The notes under the pieces are model-generated. The model was not told the DNA's origin. It worked only from the letters and a program-made list of their open reading frames with translations, and made no database searches. Shown here piece by piece: positions 41,710-49,154 of a stretch of DNA of 49,154 nt (the stretch's first letter is position 1; the number at the start of each line of letters is the position of its first letter). The position numbers were made by a program, and so were the translations under genes. The stretch is from DAONFI01 sp035403485 (lineage in GTDB: Bacteria > Planctomycetota > Phycisphaerae > SM23-33): positions 1 through 49,154 of the forward strand of contig CAZIAZ010000017.1 of assembly GCA_964536835.1 (NCBI GenBank), given 5' to 3'.

Positions 41710-43917
41710 ATGAACACAAATTACAGTACAAAACGGACGACGATATTTTTTATGATGTGTATCGTCGTCTGTTCTTTTTGCGGCATGACGTCAGCCGACG
41801 GCGGCAATCAGGAAATCGCCAGCAAAGCCGGCATAACATACCTGCTCTCCCGCATCTCTCCGTCCGGCGCATGTCTCGACGAACCCAAAGACCACACCTG
41901 GCCGGATTACGGCGTACGAACGGCCACCGTCATCAGCACGCTTTTATCGTCAAATCTAAATCCTTCCGACACTCCCGAACTTGAGCGGGCAATAAAATGG
42001 CTAATGAATTTCAGTCCAAAAACGACCGCCGCGCTGGCCGCCCGCATAATAGCCCTGAGCAGGGTCAAACAGAAAGACGCCTTATCCGCAGCGGCGGAAG
42101 ATGTGAAAAAATTGGATGACTATGCGTATGCCGACGGCGGTTTCGGGCCGGCAGCAGCAAACGGCCAGCCGCGACAGGCCGGCGACGACTGCAACAATCA
42201 GCACACCAGCCTCGCCACGCAAGCCTTCGACGCCGCCAGACAGAAAAACATCGACGTACCCATAAAAACCTGGCAAAAACTCAACGCTTACTGGCTGGCC
42301 CAGCAGTTGCCGTCGGGCGGTTTTTCATGGACGAAATACCGCGGCAGCTCAGGGGAACTGGCCAATCCTTACGGCTCGATGACCGCAGCCGGCATCGTCG
42401 GCGCATACATGAGCTATTCCGCACTGCGAATCGCCAACCTGAGCGCAGCCGAAAAACTCGATACCGCCAACGATCTGGCTACGACAGCCGGCATCGCGTG
42501 GCTCGCCGGCCATATGAGTTTCGACTTCAATCCAGACAAGGGTGCGGAATGGTATTATCAATGGCTGGAACAGCTTGGGCTGATGTGCCGCCTGACTGGT
42601 TACCGACAGATTAACGGCTGCTGGGTTCAGGACAGGATAAACGTCAAACTCATCAGCCGCCAGAACGCCGACGGCAGCTGGGGCGACGGCGAAAGAATTT
42701 TGCAGACCTGCCGCGCAATAAATGCCCTGGCTAAAACAGGCGGCCCTGTATTTTTGAACAAGATACGCTTTCCCGGCAGATGGAACATCCATTTCGACGA
42801 CGCCAGAAATATCGTCAGTTGGCTGGAATACACCTATGAGCAGCCGATGAACTGGCAGGTAGTCAATATTGACCGGCCGACTGATTGGGATATTTTGGGC
42901 AGAATCTGCTATCTGTCAGGCACGGGCCGGGTTGATTTCAGCGACAGCCAGGTGGACACGTTGCGAAATTTCATCGAGCGCGGCGGTGTACTTCTCAGCG
43001 AATCTGCCAACGGCGACGGTGAATTTTCTCTCAGTATCCAAAGGCTGTACCAGAAACTTTTTCCGACAATCCGTAAACTTACCCTGCCGGCTGACACGCC
43101 GCTGCTGAATCTGAAATTCAGAACAGCGTCGCCGTCGCCGCTGGTAGGCCTGTCCAATGGCATCCGGCTGCTGGCGGTACATATTCCACGCGGCATATCG
43201 TGGCAGCTTGAAAAAAACCAGTTCATGCGCGACAGGTCGACATTTGAATTTTTCGGGAACTTGCTGTTTTATCTCTATCCGAATCCGGCGCGTGACTACA
43301 AACCTCTCAAAAGCAACCTGCCCAACGGAAGATGCATCGTAAAAACGTCCGCCATTCTGCCTCGCATAAAATTCGCCGGCAATTGGAATCCGGAACCTCT
43401 CGCCATGCAGTTTTTCAATTATTTTTATACGAACAAGACCGGCAGACGTCTGATTACGGGCTACAATTTTGTAGCTTTCAAAGATTTGGACGCATCAAAG
43501 TTCAAGGCGGCGGTTTTATCCGGCACAGGAGAATTTCCGCTTCTGACTGAAAAGGAAATACTTACAATCCAAAAATACCTGATAGACGGCGGCACGATAA
43601 TCGCCGATGCCGCCGGCAGCGATAAGACATTTGCCCGCACTTTTGTCCAAAATTTTATGGCAAAACTCGGGAAACCCAAAAACTTCAATCCGCCGGCAGA
43701 ACCCGGCAGGCTTGACGTATCATATGAAATGTCTGCAATTTACGTCGATAGCCGGCCAGCGGTCATGTTTTCGCCGACTGATATTCAGGCTGGCCTTGTA
43801 GGATACTCGTTAAACGGGCTTGAGTCGTGGGCTGGCAATGCCGACAATATAATGCTGAATCTCATTGAAAAATCAGGCATAGCCGCTACAAAAACGTCTC
43901 TAAAAAGCAAAAAATAA
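41710..43917 (+). CDS. Exported alpha/alpha-toroid protein with tandem DUF4159-like domains
   Basis: This protein has 735 residues. A signal peptide or anchor lies in the first 30. Residues about 35-330 form a helical toroid like prenyltransferase/squalene-cyclase repeat proteins, with repeat cores DGGFGPAAA, PSGGFSWTKY and NADGSWGDGE. Two amidotransferase-like DUF4159-type domains follow. The first is near 365-540 (MNWQVVNIDRPTDW, FIERGGVLLSES) and the second near 560-715 (FFNYFYTNKTGRRL, YLIDGGTIIADAAGS). No catalytic residue for a cyclase is evident, so the toroid may bind peptide or glycan. ATG 41710 lacks a strong ribosome binding site; TTG 41683 is an alternative. It begins 112 bp after sppA and may share its transcript. 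Confidence 0.75.
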   Translation: MNTNYSTKRTTIFFMMCIVVCSFCGMTSADGGNQEIASKAGITYLLSRISPSGACLDEPKDHTWPDYGVRTATVISTLLSSNLNPSDTPELERAIKWLMNFSPKTTAALAARIIALSRVKQKDALSAAAEDVKKLDDYAYADGGFGPAAANGQPRQAGDDCNNQHTSLATQAFDAARQKNIDVPIKTWQKLNAYWLAQQLPSGGFSWTKYRGSSGELANPYGSMTAAGIVGAYMSYSALRIANLSAAEKLDTANDLATTAGIAWLAGHMSFDFNPDKGAEWYYQWLEQLGLMCRLTGYRQINGCWVQDRINVKLISRQNADGSWGDGERILQTCRAINALAKTGGPVFLNKIRFPGRWNIHFDDARNIVSWLEYTYEQPMNWQVVNIDRPTDWDILGRICYLSGTGRVDFSDSQVDTLRNFIERGGVLLSESANGDGEFSLSIQRLYQKLFPTIRKLTLPADTPLLNLKFRTASPSPLVGLSNGIRLLAVHIPRGISWQLEKNQFMRDRSTFEFFGNLLFYLYPNPARDYKPLKSNLPNGRCIVKTSAILPRIKFAGNWNPEPLAMQFFNYFYTNKTGRRLITGYNFVAFKDLDASKFKAAVLSGTGEFPLLTEKEILTIQKYLIDGGTIIADAAGSDKTFARTFVQNFMAKLGKPKNFNPPAEPGRLDVSYEMSAIYVDSRPAVMFSPTDIQAGLVGYSLNGLESWAGNADNIMLNLIEKSGIAATKTSLKSKK

Positions 43918-43940
43918 CAATTATGTAGCTATTCTAAGAT

Positions 43941-43964
43941 AAAGTTCCAATGTTGAACTTTTTT
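43941..43964 (+). terminator. Intrinsic terminator after the toroid protein gene
   Basis: AAAGTTC (43941-43947) and GAACTTT (43955-43961) form a seven-pair stem with a seven-base loop that runs into TTTTTT. It lies 24 bases past the stop codon. Confidence 0.7.
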
Positions 43965-44050
43965 GTAGGTTTTGATATTTTTGACTAATGCACTGCAGAT
44001 ACAATAGTTATAAAAAATTAAGGCGTGTTGATAATTTCCGGTGACAAATC

Positions 44051-44066
44051 TGGCACGGAGATTGTA
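44051..44066 (+). promoter_or_regulatory. Sigma-54-type promoter of glnN
   Basis: CTGGCACG-GAGA-TTGTA (44050-44066) matches the sigma-54 consensus TGGCAC-N5-TTGCA except for T instead of C in the -12 GC. Transcription would start near 44077, with a GCCCG/CGGGC hairpin (44090-44094 and 44109-44113) early in the leader. Sigma-54 control of a glutamine synthetase gene is classical in other bacteria. Confidence 0.6.
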
Positions 44067-44139
44067 GCAGTTTCGCAGAGAGTCTTTGTGCCCGCGTTTC
44101 GTCAAAACCGGGCTGATAATTCAGAAAGGAATCAGGAAC

Positions 44140-46320
44140 ATGAGCGATTGTCGCAAAGCCGCTATTGAGGCGATAAGCAAAATCCACACCTTCAATAAGT
44201 GTGTGGACTATACCGTTACTAATGTAAAAGAGGTTTATTGCGAACACGTGTTCAGCGAATCCGTTCAACGTGAACGGCTGCCGAAGGCGGTTTTCAAATC
44301 TCTGCAGCAGATTATAAAAGCCGGCAAGGAAATCAACAGCGAAATCGCCGACGCCGTAGCCCTTGCGATGCGCGATTGGGCAATCGAACACGGCGCGACG
44401 CATTATACGCACTGGTTTCAGCCGATGACCGGCACGACGGCGGAAAAACATGACAGCTTCATTACGCCGACCGGCGACGGCGAAATCCTGGCACAGTTCA
44501 GCGGCAAGGATCTTGTCCGCGGCGAGCCTGACGCCTCCAGTTTCCCGTCCGGCGGTTTGCGTGCTACGTTTGAAGCGCGCGGCTATACCGCATGGGATCC
44601 TTCCAGCCCGGCATTCATAATAGAAAACCCCAACGGCGCGACGCTGGTGATTCCGACCATGTTCATAAGCTGGACCGGCGAAGCTCTCGACAAAAAAACT
44701 CCGCTGCTGCGTTCGATGGAAGTCCTCGACAAGGCTGCCTTGCGTCTGCTGAGGCTTTTCGGCAATACGACGGCCAGCCGCGTAATCTGCACTCTCGGCG
44801 CCGAACAGGAATACTTCCTCGTGGACAAACATTTCACAATGAACCGTCCCGACATCATCAACACCGGCAGAACGCTTTTCGGCGCCCGGCCGCCAAAAGG
44901 CCAGGAACTTGAAGACCACTACTTCGGCGCAATTAATGAACGCGTTCTGGCATTCATGGCTGAGGTAGAATATGAACTTCTGCGGCTCGGCGTGCCGATT
45001 AAAACCCGCCACAACGAAGTTGCCCCCGCACAGTTCGAATTGGCCCCGACGTTCGAGACCGCCAACCTCGCCATTGACCATCAGATGCTTATTATGGAAA
45101 TGCTCCGAAAAGTTGCCGGCCGGCATGGCATGATGTGCCTGCTGCATGAAAAACCGTTCGCAGGCATTAACGGCTCGGGTAAACATAACAACTGGTCAAT
45201 AAGCACGGACGATGGGGAAAATCTCCTTGAACCTGGCCATACGCCGGCATTGAATGCACAGTTTCTTACATTCTGTGCTGCCGTCTGCCGTGCAATCCAT
45301 AAATTCGCCCCGATTCTGCGAGTAACAGCCGCGTCGGCTGCAAATGATCATCGTCTCGGCGCCAACGAAGCTCCGCCGGCGATTATTTCCGTATTTCTCG
45401 GCAAACAGCTTACGGAAGTTTTTGAACAGCTTGAAACCGGCAAAGCCGCCCAGGATAAGGAAGTCGAACCGATTAAACTCGGCATCTCCATGCTGCCCAA
45501 GCTGCCGCGCGATGCGGGCGACCGTAACCGCACCAGTCCGTTTGCATTTACCGGCAACAAATTCGAGTTCCGAGCCGTCGGCTCAAGTCAGAACCCATCG
45601 GCGGCCAATACGGTTCTCAATACCATCGTGGCGGAATCTCTCGATTTCATGTCCGACTCCATCGAAAAACAGATGAAGAAGGGCAAAGACGTCAACCAGG
45701 CTGTTCAGGCAATTCTTCCGGCTGTCATAAAAGAATTCAAGCCCGTCCTCTTCGACGGCGACGGTTATAGTGAAGCGTGGCACAAGGAAGCCAAAAAACG
45801 CGGCCTGCCGAATCTCAAGAATACCGTCGAAGCACTGCCAGAAATACTGAAGAAGGAAAACGTAGACCTCTTTAAGAAATACGGCGTCTATTCCGAACGC
45901 GAATTGCACAGCCGCTACGACATACTTCTAGAAAACTACGTCAAGACCATAACCATCGAAGCGGATACATGTCTGATGATGGCTCAGTCGATGATTCTGC
46001 CCACGGCTATCAAGTATCAGACTGCTATTGCCGAATCAATCGGCAAGCTCAAAGCCGCCGGCGCAACATCAAAAACGCAACTCGGCATGCTTAAATCAAT
46101 AACCGCCGACATCGATGCGTTGAAAATGGCTATTGACAAGCTAACCGACAATATGTCGAATATACCGCACAAAAATCTGCTTGTCACGTCAAAATACATG
46201 CGTGATATCATATTCGTCGGCATGAGCGAGGTCAGAGCAGTCGCAGACCGTCTGGAAGTCGTAATAGACGACAATCTCTGGCCGCTGCCGACCTATCGAG
46301 AAATGCTTTTTATCCGATAA
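44140..46320 (+). CDS. glnN: Glutamine synthetase, type III
   Basis: This enzyme makes glutamine from glutamate, ammonia and ATP, the entry point of ammonium assimilation. The 726-residue length is that of type III enzymes, about 250 more than types I and II. Active-site landmarks are GAEQEYFLVD, RHNEVAPAQFELAP, KPFAGINGSGKHNNWS and RNRTSPFAFTGNKFEFRAVGSSQNPS, all type III versions. The N-terminal MTGTTAEKHDSF segment is also specific to this type. ATG 44140 follows an AGGA box; the longer reading from 44086 does not. The gene appears to be transcribed alone, probably under nitrogen control through sigma-54. Confidence 0.95.
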   Translation: MSDCRKAAIEAISKIHTFNKCVDYTVTNVKEVYCEHVFSESVQRERLPKAVFKSLQQIIKAGKEINSEIADAVALAMRDWAIEHGATHYTHWFQPMTGTTAEKHDSFITPTGDGEILAQFSGKDLVRGEPDASSFPSGGLRATFEARGYTAWDPSSPAFIIENPNGATLVIPTMFISWTGEALDKKTPLLRSMEVLDKAALRLLRLFGNTTASRVICTLGAEQEYFLVDKHFTMNRPDIINTGRTLFGARPPKGQELEDHYFGAINERVLAFMAEVEYELLRLGVPIKTRHNEVAPAQFELAPTFETANLAIDHQMLIMEMLRKVAGRHGMMCLLHEKPFAGINGSGKHNNWSISTDDGENLLEPGHTPALNAQFLTFCAAVCRAIHKFAPILRVTAASAANDHRLGANEAPPAIISVFLGKQLTEVFEQLETGKAAQDKEVEPIKLGISMLPKLPRDAGDRNRTSPFAFTGNKFEFRAVGSSQNPSAANTVLNTIVAESLDFMSDSIEKQMKKGKDVNQAVQAILPAVIKEFKPVLFDGDGYSEAWHKEAKKRGLPNLKNTVEALPEILKKENVDLFKKYGVYSERELHSRYDILLENYVKTITIEADTCLMMAQSMILPTAIKYQTAIAESIGKLKAAGATSKTQLGMLKSITADIDALKMAIDKLTDNMSNIPHKNLLVTSKYMRDIIFVGMSEVRAVADRLEVVIDDNLWPLPTYREMLFIR

Positions 46321-46383
46321 TTTTCCAATAACTTTTCCGACAAAAAATCGGCAAGTGTTTTTATTTGAGTGAATCGCAGAAAT

Positions 46384-46420
46384 AAAAAAAGACCCAGTCA
46401 TTATGGCTGGGTCTTTTTTT
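46384..46420. terminator. Strong bidirectional terminator
   Basis: A perfect 14-pair stem (46384-46397 with 46407-46420, AAAAAAAGACCCAG) has a nine-base loop and T-runs on both strands. It ends glnN from the left and the HD-domain gene from the right. Confidence 0.93.
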
Positions 46421-46450
46421 ATTCAGAGCATACCCTGGTTTGAATAAAAA

Positions 46451-46852
46451 TCAATCAGGGTCGGCTGCGTTTACAATGCGGTCGGCAAGTTTTAAGATTT
46501 TGAGTTCAACGTAGTCATAGCGGTCCGGCGAATGATGATTGCTGATTATTTCCGCTACTTTTTTGATTTTTTCTTCCGGAAAGCTGATGCTTTCAAGTAG
46601 TTCAGTCGCAACGGCTGGGCCGAATTGTTCCTGTGTTTTTCCGTTATTATAGCCCAACTGTGCCTCGGATGGTTTTATGCCGACGTCGTGCAACAGAGAC
46701 GCGGCAAGAATTACGTCGTGGTCGTAATCGCAGAAATCGGGCATAATGATTTCGCTATATCGCATGACGGCCAAGGCGTGAGTTATTCTGCGAAAATCTT
46801 CTTCCCAGAAATCAATCATCAATTTTACCAGCCGGCCTTTGAGATAATTCAT
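46451..46852 (-). CDS. HD-domain metal-dependent phosphohydrolase
   Basis: This is a small soluble HD-superfamily enzyme of 133 residues. The metal site is His25 in RITHALAV, His55-Asp56 in SLLHDVGIK and a further His in SNHHSPD, with Asp in LADRIVNA. HD enzymes remove phosphate or pyrophosphate from nucleotides or act on cyclic dinucleotides; the substrate is not readable. ATG 46852 follows GGAGAGG; the longer reading from 46924 lacks a site. It is transcribed alone. Confidence 0.82.
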   Translation of the reverse strand: MNYLKGRLVKLMIDFWEEDFRRITHALAVMRYSEIIMPDFCDYDHDVILAASLLHDVGIKPSEAQLGYNNGKTQEQFGPAVATELLESISFPEEKIKKVAEIISNHHSPDRYDYVELKILKLADRIVNAADPD

Positions 46853-47199
46853 TTCGCCTCTCCAAACATGTAATGACTCTTGCAGCGATTTTTTGTGGGA
46901 AACCGGTATTATACCGCTATTCACAATAGAGCGGTTCTAAAAATTATTTTCTTTTTGGAGTCGCATCTCATGATTCTCCCCGCCTTGCGCGAGTCAGGTG
47001 AATCCTGTAACTTCTTTAACCAGCAAAGCATATAAAGATATTTTTGCCGCAGAAGATTATTTCTTTTGTATTTTTCACGAATTTTGGTCTAATAATACGT
47101 TGGATTTGCCTGCCCGGCGAATCCCGTGTGTGTTCCTGAAACGGTCGTTTGGCTGCCTTTTCAGAGAACTGTCGTGCAGGCCAGCCAAAAAAGGTAGCT
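46853..47199. other. Divergent intergenic region between the HD-domain and RRM genes
   Basis: This 347-bp gap has no gene. On the plus strand, AT-rich sequence with TAATAAT at 47090-47096 could supply a -10 box for the RRM gene, about 105 bases ahead of its ATG. TTTGGCTG (47148-47155) and CAGCCAAA (47182-47189) form an eight-pair hairpin that ends against the AAGG ribosome binding site (47191-47194), so it may affect translation. Confidence 0.5.
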
Positions 47200-47478
47200 A
47201 TGACCGTGAATATTTATGTTGGCAATCTTTCGTATCGTGTCAATGACGATGAACTCCGCAGTTTCTTTGAGCAGTTCGGTGAAGTTTCTTCCGCCAAGGT
47301 TGTAATGGACCGCGAAACGGGCCGCAGCCGTGGTTTTGGCTTCGTGGAAATGCCCAACGACGAAGAAGGCAAAGACGCCATCGCCAAGTCCAATGAAAAA
47401 GAATTGCAAGGCCGTGCCCTGAAAGTCAATGAAGCCCGCCCGCGTGAAGAAAAACCGCGACGCAACTTCAACAACTAA
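47200..47478 (+). CDS. RRM-type RNA-binding protein
   Basis: This is a 92-residue single-RRM protein of the kind induced by cold in cyanobacteria and present in several copies in planctomycetes. RNP2 is IYVGNL (5-10), RNP1 is RGFGFVEM, and the tail is basic (RPREEKPRRNFNN). It likely binds mRNA as a chaperone in the cytoplasm. ATG 47200 follows AAGG. The ORF can be extended upstream to 47149, but those residues are outside the RRM fold and have no start site. Confidence 0.9.
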   Translation: MTVNIYVGNLSYRVNDDELRSFFEQFGEVSSAKVVMDRETGRSRGFGFVEMPNDEEGKDAIAKSNEKELQGRALKVNEARPREEKPRRNFNN

Positions 47479-47495
47479 AACAGTCGCCCTGGTGA

Positions 47496-47594
47496 TTCTG
47501 AAAATCTGTCTCTTCTGGTTTTTACGTTCGCAGTAGCAAACGTAAGGTGGATGTATATTGAAACAGGTTTTCAGAAGTCAACTCCCCTTACGTT
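47496..47594 (+). ncRNA. Candidate structured leader RNA of the radical SAM gene
   Basis: TTCTGAAAATCTGT (47496-47509) is nearly complementary to ACAGGTTTTCAGAA (47563-47576), 14 pairs with one G-U. Within it, TTTACGTT (47521-47528) pairs with AACGTAA (47539-47545). The same AACGTAAGG (47539-47547) also matches CCTTACGTT at 47586-47594 over nine bases, outside the long stem, which allows a switch or a pseudoknot. It resembles no leader I know; a cobalamin riboswitch core is not seen. Confidence 0.4.
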
Positions 47595-47631
47595 CTTTAC
47601 GCAACACTTTCACATTGCGAGTCCAAATAAA

Positions 47632-49059
47632 ATGAAAATCGCACTGGTTAATCCGGCTACGCGCAATACTTCAGGATACCATTCGATAAATACGAAAATC
47701 CCGCCGCTCGGCCTACAGGTACTCGCCAAGTTGACGCCTGCTGAACATCAGGTTGAAATCATCGACGAAATTTTCAATACGAATGACACGGAAGAACTTC
47801 TGCTCAGCCGCGGCTACGACTTTGTCGGAATTACTTCATATACCAGCAGCGCGCCGCGAGCATACGAATTAGCTGTATTTTGTCGTCAACATAATCTGCC
47901 AGCCATGATGGGCGGCCCTCATGCGTCAGCCTGTCCGGATGAGGCTAGTCAATATTTCAGCACGGTCGCAGTCGGCGAATGTGACGCTATCTGGCACGAT
48001 ATCATCGCCGACGCACAGGCTGGCTGTTTGAAACCTCGCTATGAAGGCTATTTGATCGAACTAACGAACGGCTTGGGCACGGCAGACCAGTCCATGCAGG
48101 CAATAAACGGCAAATATGACGTCGCCTGCATTCAGACAGCACGCGGCTGCCCGATAGGCTGCAAATTCTGCAGCGTAACACGTTTCAACGGCAAACAGAT
48201 ACGGCGACGGCCGGTCGACGATATCATCGCGGAATGGAATACCATAAAAAAACCGTTCGTTTTCATAGTCGACGACAATTTTTACGGCGTAGGCGAAAAG
48301 CACGCGCAGGGCGCCCGTGAAGTGTTGCAGGCAATCATCAAGCGCGGCAAAAAGCATCACTGGTTCAGCCAGACCAGTTTTAACATGGGCAGCAAACCGG
48401 ACGATCTGCGGCTGGCATACAAGGCTGGCTGCCGCGCCATGTTGGTCGGCATTGAATCTTTCAATGAAGAAAATCTCAAAAGCTGGGGCAAAGCCCTCAA
48501 CCGCAGCATTTTACACGACTATCAGAAACATGCCGACGGCTTCCATAAAGCCGGCGTCGCAATACTCGGCGGTTTTGTAATCGGCACAGATAATGATACC
48601 GTAGACACAGCTGCCGATACACTTTTACAGGCAGTTCGAATGGGTGTGGATATCATCCAGGTTACCAACATGACGCCGCTGCCGGGCACGGAACTTTATG
48701 ATGAAATGCTGCGTGAAAACCGTCTCATTGCCATCAATTATCCAAATGACTGGGAACGTTACACTTTCATCGAAACCGTCTTCAACCCAAAAAAAATGAC
48801 TGCGCGTCAGCTTGACGAAACAATGTACGAAATTCGCACATTGGCACAGAATCAGGGCTGGGCATGGAAGCGTAGCCTTCGAAGTTTATTTCGCACACAT
48901 TCTTTTACCACGGCGTTGTTTGTACTGGGCATGAATCTTGCGTGGGTACGGCTGGCAAAATCGCTTTGCAGATTTGGCCGCGAAAAATTCGAAGGCTACC
49001 AGATTCCGCCTCAACGGCTTAAAACTCTCAAAAAATGTTTCTCGTTCACCAGCAGGTAA
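47632..49059 (+). CDS. B12-binding-type radical SAM protein
   Basis: This is a 475-residue iron-sulfur enzyme. The N-terminal 140 residues form a cobalamin-binding-like domain (PPLGLQVLAKL, DFVGITSYT, MGGPHAS). The radical SAM core starts with Cys173-x3-Cys177-x2-Cys180 in ARGCPIGCKFCS and later has FVDDN-like FIVDDNFYG and MLVGIESFNEENL. The last 100 residues are the short tail seen in many such proteins, with a hydrophobic stretch (ALFVLGMNLAWVRL) that could lie on the membrane. Related enzymes methylate lipids, hopanoids or natural products; the substrate is not readable. ATG 47632 is used; a longer start at 47551 would run through the leader structure. Confidence 0.87.
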   Translation: MKIALVNPATRNTSGYHSINTKIPPLGLQVLAKLTPAEHQVEIIDEIFNTNDTEELLLSRGYDFVGITSYTSSAPRAYELAVFCRQHNLPAMMGGPHASACPDEASQYFSTVAVGECDAIWHDIIADAQAGCLKPRYEGYLIELTNGLGTADQSMQAINGKYDVACIQTARGCPIGCKFCSVTRFNGKQIRRRPVDDIIAEWNTIKKPFVFIVDDNFYGVGEKHAQGAREVLQAIIKRGKKHHWFSQTSFNMGSKPDDLRLAYKAGCRAMLVGIESFNEENLKSWGKALNRSILHDYQKHADGFHKAGVAILGGFVIGTDNDTVDTAADTLLQAVRMGVDIIQVTNMTPLPGTELYDEMLRENRLIAINYPNDWERYTFIETVFNPKKMTARQLDETMYEIRTLAQNQGWAWKRSLRSLFRTHSFTTALFVLGMNLAWVRLAKSLCRFGREKFEGYQIPPQRLKTLKKCFSFTSR

Positions 49060-49154
49060 TCCGCAACTTTTTATATGGCGTTTCTATTGCTTTGTCCCCA
49101 TTAAATTGTCGGGTATAAGCTTTTCAGTTTTATTCTGGCATCGGCTGTCGTGAA

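Noticed and set aside
44008..45186. Long minus-strand open frame opposite glnN
   Set aside because: It lies antisense to a strongly supported glutamine synthetase, has no family-like motifs, and its length follows from the codon bias of the real gene.
47479..47632. Cobalamin riboswitch before the B12-binding-type radical SAM gene
   Set aside because: The conserved core boxes of the cobalamin riboswitch are not present; a different structure is described instead.
48938..49153. Open frame running to the right edge
   Set aside because: It overlaps the radical SAM gene in another frame and continues into AT-rich sequence without a start site or motif.
1..49154. tRNA genes, rRNA genes and CRISPR arrays
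   Set aside because: No cloverleaf-like segments, rRNA stretches or regularly spaced repeats were found in the intergenic regions, which were read one by one.

Overview
The window looks like a chromosomal segment of a Planctomycetota-type bacterium, most likely in or near class Phycisphaerae. That placement is an inference. It rests on the mix of a large GH42/GH38 sugar-hydrolase set with AraC regulators, a toroid plus tandem DUF4159-like protein, a TIGR03790-like domain, a type III glutamine synthetase and mixed ATG/GTG/TTG starts. No rRNA, tRNA or CRISPR array was found.

Layout: (1) 1-10 kb is a carbohydrate region. It has an AraC regulator divergent from a GH42 beta-galactosidase-like enzyme and an SGNH esterase, then a class II fructose-bisphosphate aldolase and a GH38 alpha-mannosidase divergent from a second AraC regulator. 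(2) 10-21 kb holds signalling and envelope genes. These are a REC-HisKA hybrid kinase, a giant periplasmic-sensor/multi-PAS protein with no output domain, a HAD phosphatase bracketed by copies of a dispersed repeat, tilS, a FlaA1/CapD-type nucleotide-sugar dehydratase, and a chagasin-like protease-inhibitor lipoprotein next to a NarL-type histidine kinase. (3) 21.4-34.0 kb is a single-strand run of phage-derived structural genes: portal, scaffold-like, SU10/DUF5309-type capsid, connector, tail/baseplate/fibre-like proteins, then small membrane proteins and a lipoprotein resembling a lysis set. It has no terminase, integrase, replication genes, repressor, endolysin or tape measure inside the window, and it sits directly between host genes. 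(4) 34-41 kb contains an auxin-efflux-type permease, a membrane protein plus efp operon, and a zinc/manganese-type ABC importer operon (binding protein, ATPase, permease) that ends in an iron-type alcohol dehydrogenase. (5) 40.5-49 kb contains sppA, a toroid-DUF4159-like exported protein, glnN behind a sigma-54-like promoter, an HD-domain hydrolase, an RRM RNA-binding protein and a B12-binding-type radical SAM protein with a structured leader.

The strongest candidates for something new are four. The first is the phage-derived particle locus, which resembles a gene transfer agent or domesticated capsid. It includes a LamG plus TIGR03790-like protein among its tail genes and a hairpin over the portal translation start. 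The second is the complementary pair of a sensor without a kinase and a kinase without a sensor. The third is a permuted two-module dispersed repeat. The fourth is a possible pseudoknotted leader RNA before the radical SAM gene. All family assignments were made by reading translated sequence and recalling family motifs; no database search was possible.
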